Assembly: GCA_030272155.1 (NCBI GenBank)
Contig: CP126201.1
Coordinates: forward strand, 4,822,501-4,886,500
From: Tetradesmus obliquus
Lineage: Eukaryota; Chlorophyta; Chlorophyceae; Sphaeropleales; Scenedesmaceae
Length of the DNA stretch: 64,000 nucleotides
Reading direction: 5' to 3'
Below the pieces are notes generated by a model that was given only the letters and a program-made list of their open reading frames with translations, did no database searches and was not told the origin of the DNA. The translations under genes and the position numbers were made by a program. Shown here one piece after another: positions 31,375-43,451 of the stretch. Numbering within the stretch: position 1 is the stretch's first letter; the number at the start of each line of letters is the position of its first letter.

Positions 31375-34300
31375 ATGTCAGAGCACGAGCAGCTGCCTGG
31401 GGGCTCCCCAAGCCTCCTTAGCAGCCTCAGGCAGCGCCTGGAAGCCAAGCATGCTCTGCTTGCCAACGCACAGCAGCAGCCTGAAGATGAGGCTGTCCAG
31501 GATGAGCAGCAGCAAGAGAGTGCTGGGCAGGATGAGGAGGAGAAGGCGCATCAAGGTAAGCACACGTTACAAGCATTATGCACTGATTCCCATATAGTGT
31601 TGAGACGTACATGTTGCTTCACCTGCACAAGAGCTGCACTACCCAGTCCATCACTGCATCCGCACCTCCTGAATCCTGTTACTGCTTGCAGGATTGGGTG
31701 CTCTGGGTGCCGACATGTTGCAGCAGCAGGATGAGATGCAGCTGCTGGATCTGGTATCATTTGACCATTGCAAGGAGGTGCGTGCTACGACAGGCGCCCT
31801 GGAGAGTCATGAAAGCACCAGGCATGTCAGCAGCATGTGGTTTTTTGGCTTCTGCCCGTTTGCAAGCTGGTATTTTGTGCACGTGCAGTGCGTTGCAAAC
31901 ACATGCCACATGCCTCCAAAATGCGGCATGCACCAAGCATGCCACCAGCAGCCTTTCAGCAGATTTGTGTAACTCCGCGCCTGTGCTGCCTTCCGTCTGC
32001 ATCGGCTGATGGCACTGCAGCTGGTGCAAGTGCCTCCTCACATCGAGCAGCAGGTCCTGCAGCAGTTTGCAACTGACTTTCTGGGCCTGCCGCTGCCATC
32101 AGCAGCGCGCCAGCAAGCAGAGCAGCTGCAGCGGCTGCCCCAGGAGTCCCTTGGGCTGTATGTGGCGCCACACCCACGCGCCAGCAGCAGCTCGCTGTTC
32201 AAAATGGAGCAGCGGCTGCAGCACGCAAGGCAGCTAAATGTACAACAGCTTGTTAGGCAGTTGCAAGAGCAGTTTCCTGCAGCTGAGCAGCCGGCAGGTG
32301 CGTGAAAACTGGAAAACAGGGAGTTGCAGCAGTTCCTGCAAGCACCCAGTGTCAGGTGTCTGGCTTGTCCTGCTGCGATGCCCAGCATGTACCACAGATA
32401 TCACAATTGCCGCAGCACATACTTTGTGGTCAGCATGTTTCAAGTCAAGGTTCATCATCTGTCTTCTGCCGCGTGGCTCCTGTCTGCTGTGACAATTACT
32501 GCTGCAGCTGAGGTACCTGCAGACATGCAGCCTGGCGGGCTGTGGCTGGACGAGAATGGCTTGATGCTGTATGAGCCGCACCCGGCAAAGGTGCGTAAGG
32601 GCGACGTAAAAACAGCTGGTAGGGATCCTTGCAGCGCACAGTTGATGGCAGATGATGAACTCAACAGCAGCGCTCCACCAGGCAACCGATTTTGGAACCT
32701 GTGAGCTGCTTACTGCATGCTTGCTGCTGCCATCTCTGACAGCCACTTCCCGCCTTTGTCTTGCAGCCTGGCAAGCAGCGCACGTGGCGGCGGTACGACC
32801 AGAATGACGACGTCACGCAGACGGCGTGGCTGCCGGCTGTGACGGCGCCGTTAACGCTGCTGGAGAGCCGGGGCGTGAGCTACCGGCTGGATGTGGAGCT
32901 GGCGCGGCTGGAGTTTGAGGTGCACCCCTACATGACGCTGGAGCACCAGCTGGTGAGCTGCTCTGCAGCTGCAACCTGCATCCATACAGCTGCCTCAAGC
33001 CACGTACTGTGCAGAAGATGTGCACAGAGACATGAAGCAAGTCAATGCAGATATACTAGAGATGACAGTGGTGTTGGTGAGAGCAGGATGAAGAGCTTCG
33101 TGTGCAGTGCCCAGCATGCATGAAGACGTATTCTGCCAACCACGCTGCACCACATAAGTGTACAACTTTAGCTCAGCTCTGCTGCCATTTGTGCGCATGT
33201 GTGCCTGCAGGCTGCCAGGCTGCTATGCTCGTTCCGGGAGTACCACCGCAGGGCACAGCTGGGCCTTGCCACGTTCTATGCCAATAAGCTGGCAGCACTG
33301 GAAGATGGGCTGCTGAATGCCAGGGAGACCCTCTTTGCAGCACAGGAGCAGGAGCAGGACAAGCCACAAGACCAGGAGCAGGTGCAGGTTGCAGAACATC
33401 TTGCCTGCATGCTTCTGGTGCTTTGGGCATGCACCGCGTCTACCACATAACACGGAAGGGGTTCTGGACGAGGGCTGTACTGAAATTGGCAACAGCATGA
33501 GCAACTCTGCACCTCACCGTCAAGTGGTTGATGCCACGGCTGTGTGTTGCTTGCATGTGCAGGTAGCTGCTGCCCTGCTAGCCATGGCTGCTGCTGAGCG
33601 GGAGGTTGCAGAAGTGCGGCAGCTGCGTGAGGAGGAGGACGCAGCACTGCTGGCAGCGCTTGAGGCAATGGCTGGCCTGTGGCAGCAGCTGGTGGATGTG
33701 AGGGAGCAGCAGGGGGGCCTGCGGCTGACAGATGTTGGCTTCAGCATCTTGCAGCTGCCACAGGAAGACCCCACACCACTACAATCGGTGAGGCAGTGAT
33801 TGCTTATACGACTGTTGTTGCAGTGCATGCGCAGCCCACAAAAGCGTTCATGCCATGTCAAATAGCATGATTAAATTCAATGCAGGTCATCAGGCAGTTT
33901 ATGGCAAAAGCAGCAACACCAACAGCTGACCATGCATATGATAACTCACTGCTGTCCCTGTGTGGTTGTGTCTCATCTTGCAGGACGGCCTCACACGGCA
34001 GCAGCTGGATGTTGCGCTGCTGGTGGCAGAGGCAGAGAACGTTGCAGGGCTGCCAGCATACCCGGCAGCGCTGCCGCTCAGCCAGTCTGATGCTGAGCTG
34101 ACCAGCTTTGGGCTGCGGCGGGTGGAGAGCACCGCCAGCAGCCATGCACTGCTCAGGGCAGAGCTGATGGCACGCCTGGCATTGCTACAGGTGTGCAAGC
34201 TGGGATTGTGTAAGGACTGCCGGGCTAGCTGTGGTTGATGAGTGTAGCTACGTTTTGCAGCATGACAAGTGCCACAGTGCATGCTGGGGAGGGTTTGCTG

Positions 34301-37300
34301 ACTCTGTTATCATGGTGGCCCCGCAGCGCTGTCCCTTGGTTCTGCTTGCTGCTCCAGTAGGCTGATGAAGCCAGACACAGCAATGCTCGTACACTGCCTG
34401 AGCAGCTGACGCTGTATCTCCTGCCACATGCCGCTGCTCTGCCGTCTGCAGGACCGCGTGTCGGCAGACCCGGACGACCCTGAGATGCAGTCGTTGCAGC
34501 AGCAGCTGCAGCTGCTGGGCCCTGCGCCCAGGCGGCAACCGCTGAGCCACCAGCAGGAGATGGAGCTGTGGACCTGGGCGGAGGAGGAGGTGGCTGCAGG
34601 GCGGGTGAGTAAACAGTGACAATATAGTGATATGGTGCCCCTGCAAGGGGCAATATCACGAGTTTGCTGTGCCAAGCAATGTAACATTGCGCGCAGACAG
34701 CAGCTGCATGGGACTGAGCTGCCAGTATGTTTGCTGGATGGCACACAGCCAACATTTGTGGGAACACCAGCGCTGCTCGCACTGCGTGATGGCTCGCCAT
34801 ATTTACCCACACATGCTGCCTGCTTTTGCGGTGTGCAGATTGGCGTGTACCGGCCGCCGCGGCTGCAGCCATGCCTTACAGTGCTGCCGGCTGCTCCAGC
34901 AGGCCCCAGAGCTGCTGCCAGACTCAGCAGCATGGGCGGCGCTGCTGGCATCAGCAGCAAGGCTGGCGCTGCTGCAGCTGGCAGCAGCAGCCCCGGCCCA
35001 CGCAGCAGGCTGGGCTGGCCTGGCTTGGGAGGCGGCAAGCAGCCAGGATCACCTGCGGCACCCTCTGCAGACCAGCAGCAGCAGCAGCCTGCAGCAGCAG
35101 CTGATGGTGTGGTGGGCCTGCGCACTGGGCAGCTGCTGCCGGTGTCTCAGCAGGGTCCTAAGCTGCCTGTAAAGCTGAGCTACTATGCGAGGCTGCTGGT
35201 GAATGACAGGGTGGTTGGCACGAGCGAGGTGGTCACACTGAAGGATGATTACACACTGGACTTCAGAGATGTATTCAGGTAAAGGTGCAAATGTGGCTGC
35301 AGTGCAGTTCCTCTGTCACCCTACAGCATTGTTGCCATGCATGCGCACACCCATCAACTCTTAACCAATCACATCATACGGTGCAATGAAATTCTACTAT
35401 AATATGGCTGGCAACACACTGCTGACATACTGCGTGTACTGTATTGCATTGTGCATCGTGTCCTTCTGCCTGCCAATGCTGCAGCCTGCGCCTGCTGAAG
35501 TGGCCAGCCAGCATGCAGCTGCAGATATGGGAGCAGGGTACCTTCAGAGACACACTGCTGTGCCAGTTCTACCTGGTGGTGCCAGGCCTGGCAGGCACGC
35601 CACATGTAGACCCTCAAGCCAAACCCTACAGCTGGACCTCAACTGAGCCTGTGCCGCACCAGAAGCTGCTGCAGGCTGCAGCTGCTTTGCAGCCGCTAGG
35701 CGTGGTGCCTGCAGTAAATGTAGCAACCCTACAGCAGCAACAGAAGCAGCTTGTCAAGGCAGCAGCAGGCCACAGCATCAGTCAGGCAGGTGGTGCGGAG
35801 GGTGCTTCCAGCCAGCCAGGTGCTGCTGATGCAGCAGATGCAGCTGGCAGCAGCAGTGCAGGGGCCAATCCCAGGGGCAAAAGCGTTGCAGCAGTATACC
35901 CATCTGGACGCTTGTTTGTTCGATGTGGGTGGGTGGCAGACCATGGTGTGGAGTCGCATGTGACGCCTTTTGAGGGCAGCAGCAGCGCTTTTGCAGCGCG
36001 GCTTGCAAGGCAGGCACTGCACGGCGCGCCAGGCATTGCTGAGAATGATGGAATGGTGCGAGTCAGCTTGACTGGCGTGGCAGATGCAGCAACAGCAGCT
36101 GCAGCACCTGGCAGCCCTATGAAGGGCCGCAGTGCTGCACTCAGTGCTGCAGGGTTGGCTGGCAGCCCTCATGCCTCCCCTGAGAGGTCTAGGGGCAAGT
36201 CAGCAGCAGCAGCAGCAGCAGCAGGTGTCACAGCAGAGGGGCCTGACAAGGTGTTTGGCAACCCGCTGGCCCACATAGGGGAGGACGTGGAGGTGGGGCA
36301 GCGCCTGGCACCGCCGCTGCCGCACATGAAGGCCGACAAGGCGCTGCAGAGGGCAGCCATTGGCGGGAACAAGGTGAGCGAGCTGCCTGCAGGCTGTATG
36401 CAGCATGCACGCTTGTCAATTAGTGGGCAAGGCGCCCGGCGGCAACAACCCTGATTATACTTCTTGGCAGCTGGCTAGCGTATCCGGTGCAATGATTGGT
36501 GCACCTACTTTGAAGCACTGCTTGGAGCAGAGCGTGCTGCAGCTTGCATACACCAACGGCTTGCTGCCACCTGCTGCTTGCTGTATGCATGCAGGGCCAC
36601 CGCAGCGCTGCCGCCAAGTGGCTGGCGCAGCAGCTGCTGGACCCCAATGACCCGCGTAACGCAGCACTGCTGGAGCTGCTGCGCACACGCAGCGCGGCAG
36701 CAAGCAGCGGCGCTGGGCCTGGCGGTGTGCCAGATCTGTTCAGGTACGACCACCTGCTTGCTTGCTGGATAGGCCGCCTGCCAGATTGTATATGACAGTC
36801 TTGCAGAAGCGCTGGTAGACTTCAATATTCTCCGGCTTGCATGCAGGAGGCATGAGCTTATTGTATGCCCATGTGCAAGGCGTTCAACACACACTGTTGG
36901 GTACTGCTATGTCACGCTGCTGCAGGCTGGACCTGTCGTCAGAGCTCGCGCTTGCAGTTGACCGCGCAGCAGACCAGCGCCTGTCCTGCATCAAGCAGCG
37001 CTGGCAGTCGGGTCCGTACAGGGGCCCAGCAGGTGCCAGGGGCGGCAGCATGCAAGGTGGGTTGAAGCTGCTGCTATGACAGCTGCTGTGGCGGGCGCCC
37101 TCTGTCAAGGAAACCTTGGATATGTATACCCGCCTGCAGGAAGAATCTCGCTGCCGTGGCCTTGCCCCGTAGTAACCACCTGCGCCTCGGCATCGCCGTG
37201 GGCTAACACACACATATGTACTGCATGCAGGTGTGCGCCAGCTCAGCACCGTCACCCCACTGTCCGCCAAGGACACTCTGGAGCTGCAGGACACCTACAG

Positions 37301-38666
37301 GGAAGCACTGGCACTAGTTGAGGCAGCCAGCCTAGGCCTGGGGGCTGCTGGTGGGGCAGGCAGGGCCTCCTCAGCGCTGGCAGTTGCTGCTGCGCTGAAT
37401 GGACGGCAGGAGCGGGCGCTGAAGTGGGCGCAGGGTGCACTGGCCAAAGCGATTGAGGCACGGGAGGCAGGCATCAGGTGGGGCGGATGGTGACCAGATG
37501 CTGCTGCTGTTCTGATTCGCTTGCACCTCGCTCAGCACTGCATCGAGCTGCTGCAATGGTGCTCGAGTCTTGGAAAGCATGGCTAAACTGCAGGCACTGT
37601 AGCATTATCCATGGCGATGCAGGTGCAGTTTTCATGTGAACACAGCATCGTGTGGCTGTTTGTCCTGCAGGTCGTTTGCGCTGCGCATCCGTGCAGCATG
37701 CAACCAGCTGGGCAGTGGGCGTGGCTTGGGGCGGCACTTCAAGACAGACGATGTGGTGAAGGTGAGCAAGCTGGTGATGCTGCCATGACCTCGTTATATG
37801 TTGCAAGCATCGGCTGGTGCAGCCACAGCACAGCAAACGTCTGTGCTGTAGCTGCAAATTATTGACAGCTGGGATTTGATTAGTGCTTGCCTCTTTGCTC
37901 TTGACATACGGAGTCCTTCTGCATGTTTGATGCACCAGACCAACATAGTGACATTAAACTGATAAAGTGTTCACCCTAATGCTGCTGCTGCTGCTGCGCA
38001 GGATGCACCCCTTCCTGAGTTCAAGCTGGACCTGTCCAGCCTGGCTGCTGCACTGGCGCCGGCACGGCCGCTGCGGCCGCAGCGCAGGGTGATCAAGAAG
38101 CTGCAGGTGATGGTTGCGCCACACAGTCAGATCCTCTGGTTTAACTTGTGCCTCTGACGGTGTGCCAGCAGCCTTGGTTCTAAAGCAATCGAGCAGCACG
38201 CCCATCTAGTCTGACCAGTTGCGCCTGCACATGGGTTGTATATCACGCAGCTGCACCGTGCATGTTGTGCTTGTGTCCTGCCCAGCATGCTGCCCATTTG
38301 CCCGTCCCTTTTGCTTGTCGGCTGTGCAGGCCTGCGTGCCACGTGACACGCAGCTGGTCATCACGCTGCAGCGAGCCAGCAACCTGCCACGGCGGCTGGC
38401 ACCTGGTGGCGGCGGCGTGAGGCAGAGCAGCCCAAACAGGGCCAGCGGTGAGGCCCCTTGCCTGGCTCTGTTGCAGCGCCTGTCTTGCTGCAAAGCCATG
38501 ACATGGCAGATGCATACAGCAGATGCTGCCAGCTCCTGGAGCCTTGAAGGCTTAGATGGCTAATATACTGTACAAACAGGTGTTATTTACAGCACTGCTA
38601 TGCGTATTGGCGTTTATGTAAATAGATTTAACCCAAGAAGAGTGCTGCCGCATCACTGTATCTGGA

Positions 38667-38699
<33 letters not shown>

Positions 38700-40000
38700 T
38701 GCTGCAGGCGCGCGCTTCTCCATGAACAGTCGCTTTGCCAGCAGGGACCGCCCCTTTGGAGGCAGCACTAACGGCAGCAGCAGGCCGAACTACGGCAGCA
38801 GGGACGCCCAGGGCTTCCGCTCCCCTGGCAGAACCACGCGCGAGGGCGCTGCCCTGCCGAGTTGGGAGGAGGCGGCAGCAGCTGCAGAGTTTGAGGATGA
38901 GTTTGGCGGGCCAGGGGAGCCTGGCAGCAGCAGCAGCCTGAGCTGCTTTGTGGAGGTGAAGCTCAGGGGCAGGGTGCAGCGCACTGCTGCTGTGGACAGT
39001 GACATGCCCATGTGGAATGAGCAGGTGGGCAGGGGCTGAGGGCCTGTGCTGGGCCTGCATTTGGCGACATTCCTGCTATCTGCTGCTGCATGGTGTGTAC
39101 CCAGTTGTTCACCATTGTGACAGACCTGTTGTTACTGCAAACCGCAGCATCCTGCTGCAATCGCTTGACCCAACCACAGTGCCTATTCAGCGTCTGATGC
39201 TGCTGCGGCGCTGTCGTGCCCGCTGTTGTCCTGGCTTCGCCGCAGTTGCTGTTCCCTGTGATCGGCCTGGGCCAGGAGGCGTCACCCACAGCGCTCAAGG
39301 AGTCAGACGGGCTCATCACCATCAACCTGTTTGACGAGGTGGTCACGCCAACAGCAGCAGCAAAGGCGGCTCGCAGCGCAGCACGAGCAGCGCAGCCTGG
39401 AGGTGCGTGGCTCACACCCCGCCTTGGTAGTTGCTGTGACGCACGTGCTCCACTTCAAGTGCATGTCACAACCACCCCCAGGACTTGTTGCAACTCGCAG
39501 CCTGATCACATCCTGCCATGACATATGCTGCTCTTCCCACACACAGGCCTGGAGTCCCTGACAGAGGGCGCTGGCCTGCCTGAGCGGGAGCGGCGCTTCC
39601 TGGGCTGCCTGCGCGTGCCGCTGGCAGCAGTGTACCAGGCGGAGGTGCTGGCAGGGGCTTTCAAGGTAGGCAGGCTGCGCTGGTGGGACAGCAGCACAGG
39701 GCTGTATATTTTGAGAGAGAGGATAGTTACATGTGGGTCCTGGCACCATCTTGGATGGTATGAGCCACAACAGGTTGAACACAGGTCTGAGACCAGAAAA
39801 GGAGAGTGAGCACCGTAAAACACACTGCACACCCTTGAGCACCAAATCTCTCATGTTATATCCAGAGACGTCTTACTGCGGTGCGCAACGGCACCCCACC
39901 TCACCGGCAGCTTGCTCTAAGTGCAAACCACACCAACAGATAGCATGTTGTCGCAAATCAATAGCCAGAAGGGTCGGGCAGCAGCTTCTATGGCATGCAA

Positions 40001-40035
<35 letters not shown>

Positions 40036-42569
40036 GACACAGCTGATAATTGTGGTGCTTATGACCTGTTGTTGTCGGAAAGATACACCCCTGCTGTTTA
40101 TGTGATCAGCAAAAACTTGAACTTCAAGTATAGACCCCAGCATGCAATAGTTTGCTGCAGCCACTCACCTGGGCTGTGTGTGCGGCATGCTACACTTGCT
40201 GTGTTGTGTCGCGCCTGCAGCTGGACGTGCTACCGGTGCTGCTGGGCTACGTGCAGGGCAGCTTACTTAGGTCATCCACCATGTTTCCACTTCACACTGC
40301 ATGTTGCATGTGCTGCCCTGCCATCTTCTTGCAGCTGGATGTGCCGCCGGTGCTGCTGGGCTACGTGCAGGGCAGCGGGCGACCGCCCAGCCTGGCGCTG
40401 TACCTCACGCTGCAGCCGCGCCTGGCCCCGCCCCAGGAGCCAGAGGAGGAACGAGTCTCAGGGGAGCAGGAGGATGTGGCCCGCCATGCGCGCAAGTGAG
40501 TGCTGACTTGAAACGTCCCTGCGCTTTGGTAGCCGTCGCATCACTGTTGCGGGTTGCACTGCAGTGATACCTGTATATGGCTGGATGGCTTCTTTGATCT
40601 AGTTCCAGGTGACAACAGCACAACACCACTGTTGAGCAGCACCTGCTTGCTAATCCACCATCCTCCTCCTGCTGCTGCTGCTGCTGCTGAGCCAGGTGGG
40701 TGTCGGGCATCAGCGGGCTGCCGCAGTGCAGGGGCCGCGCCGTCAAGGCGCTGGCTGTTGACCCGGAGGGAGTGAGCACGCTGCTGCCGCGATACCTGGC
40801 GCCGGCGCCGCTGCCACCTGCCCTGGCGGCACGAGCAGCACAGGTGTGTGGTGTTGCCTTGCAGGGAGAGCGCGTTTGAGCTTCTGGTGTTGTGCTTGAC
40901 CTAGGTGGTGTGGCAATGTGTATCAATGCACACGTCTTGATGCAGCGCAGATTTGTTCGTGCCCCTGATTGAGTGAGTGACGACTGCTGCCTGTGCTTGT
41001 TGCACTGCTGCTATGCATCACGGCGGCTGCAGCTGCAGCCAGACGACTCCACGCTGGAGCAGCGTGTGTCTACCTGTAAATGACACTATCAACGACTGTG
41101 GCTCCACTGCTTGCACTGTTGCTGTGCTCAACCTTTGTAGCTGCAGCTGGACGACTCCTCCCTAGAGCAGCTAATGCTGGCTGCTGCGCGCTGGGTGGCG
41201 CACGTGCCGTTCGTTGATGACGCGTCGTTCGGCAAGCAGCGCAGCAACGTGTGGGCCAGCAGTGCAGATTTCGTGGAGCTGGCTGGTGGCGACCATGAGG
41301 AGCATGCACACCTGCTGGCTGGCTTCTTCATGGAGCTGGGCCAGGAGGTGGGTTGGTGAGGGAAGAGGGGTGCAAATGAGAGTGAGTGAGAGAAGATAGA
41401 GCAAGAGCAACATGTGGGTCTGGGCACTATCCGTAAGAAGCTTAGAGGTGTGGGGGCTGTCTGGCTACTTCATGGAGCTGGGCCAGGAGGCGGGTTGAAA
41501 GTTGCTTGGGGAGGCAGGGCGGGCTGGGGGGATGTGGTAGGGTGGTGGCCTGGCGGCGACCATGAGGAGCATGCACACCTGCTGGCTGGCTTCTTCATGG
41601 AGCTGGGCCAGGAGGTGGGTGGGATGGCAAGGGCAGTTGAGATCGGATGAGAGATAAGGAGCGAGAGCAGCATGTGGGTCTGGGCACTATTTGTAAGCAG
41701 CTCAGAGGTGTGGTAGCTGGCTGGCTAGTTCATGGAGCTGGGCCAGGAGGTGGGTTTGTGCTGAGGGTGGAGGGGTAATGATCATTGCATGTGGTTACAT
41801 GGTTCCAGGCACCATCTAGCTGAAGCTGTGGCGGTGTGTTGGCCTGCTGATGCCCGTTGTGAGGAGCTGGCAGAAGCAGGCTACTTCATGGAGCTGGGCC
41901 ATGAGGTGGGTGGGGTGAGAGGGCGTGAATGTCAAAGTGTGGAAGAGAGTGAGGGAGAAGAGCAAGAGCAGCATGTGGGGCTGGGACACAGCTGTCTTCA
42001 AAGCTCAGAGGTAAGGTATCTGGCTGGCTTCTTCATGGAGCTGGGCCAGGAGGTGGGTTGAAAGTTGCTTGGGGAGGCAGGGCGGGCTGGGGGGATGTGG
42101 TAGGGTGGTGGCCTGGCGGCGACCATGACAAGCATGCACACCTGCTGGCTGGCTTCTTCATGGAGCGGGTCCAGGAGGTGGGTGGGATGGGTTGGTGAAG
42201 GCGGAGGCGGGTTTGGAGTGAGAGCGAGTGAGAGAAAGAGCGCGAGCCAAGTGTAGGGGTCTAGGCGCCATTTGTGCAAAGGTCAGAGGCCTGGGGCTTC
42301 TTTGGTGCTTTAGAGCTGGCAGTGGCAGTGTCAGCTTGCATACTTGGTGGATGTGGCTGGCTAGTTCATGAAGACGGGCCAGGAGGCGAATTGGTGGGGC
42401 TGCTGTGGCAGGCAGAAACGAAGGTGGCTGCTGCAGTGTGGTGGCCTTATATAAACCTGAAGCGTGGTGGCTGGGGCTGTGCGTGCTCTCTCCAGCAGGT
42501 GGACAGCCGCCTACATGAGAGGAGTGACTCTCACCTGCTCGCATATCGGCACGGAAGCATAATGTGTGC

Positions 42570-42616
<47 letters not shown>

Positions 42617-43412
42617 CGCTGCAGGCTTATGTTGTGCTGGGCACATCCACTACAGGAGCGCAGGCGGCTTTTGCGCTGACAACAGGCCGGCCCCTGGTTG
42701 CACCAGCAGCTGTTGCGTCCTCTTCTTTGCCAGCTGCACCTGCAGTGCCTGGTAACGCAGAGCCCAGCACAGCAGCAGCAGCAGATGCAACAGCAGGCAC
42801 TGCCAGCAGTCAACAGCAGCCACCACAGCAGCAGCAGCTGCGCGAGCGCCTGCAGCAAGCAGCAGCAGCGGCGCAGGCGCGGCAACGCGCGGAGCAGGCT
42901 GGCACGTCAGCCAACCCAGCAACAGCAGCGGCAGCAGCAGCATCTGCTGCGCAGCGGCCGTTTGATGTGGCAAAGCTGCGGCTGTGGAACCCACTGAGTG
43001 GGCACTGTGTGCCTGTTAGGGACCCTGCCTGTGAGCTCAGGGAGGTGAGCATACGGTGCAGCACTGCTGCTGTGCACTGTACAATGTTGACTGTTGTGCA
43101 ACTGGTCCTTGCAGTGCATAGAGCACCTATCCACCAACGGCTGACCTCCGACATCATCCGCTGCATAACAATCAACATGATGTCAACTTCGGGTGGACTG
43201 CAACGCGTATCAGGCCTGGGAAATTCAACTGTCCCTGCTGCTGCTGGGCCCTGCAGGTGGGCACGCTGTACAGCTGTGACAACGTGTGGGCCAACATCCA
43301 GCTCGGCGGCCACCCCTGGGACATCAGCTGGGCGCTGCCTGATGCCAGCTGCTGGCGGCCCTTCTTCGGGCCGGTGCTGCCTGCACGGGAGATGGCCTGC
43401 ATCCAGGTGCGT

Positions 43413-43451
<39 letters not shown>

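Noticed and set aside
33888-33983. Extra CC2D2A exon starting VIRQFMAKAA after an AATGCAG
   Set aside because: Exons 7 and 8 already join in phase 0, and the candidate has no clear donor before the true acceptor at 33984.
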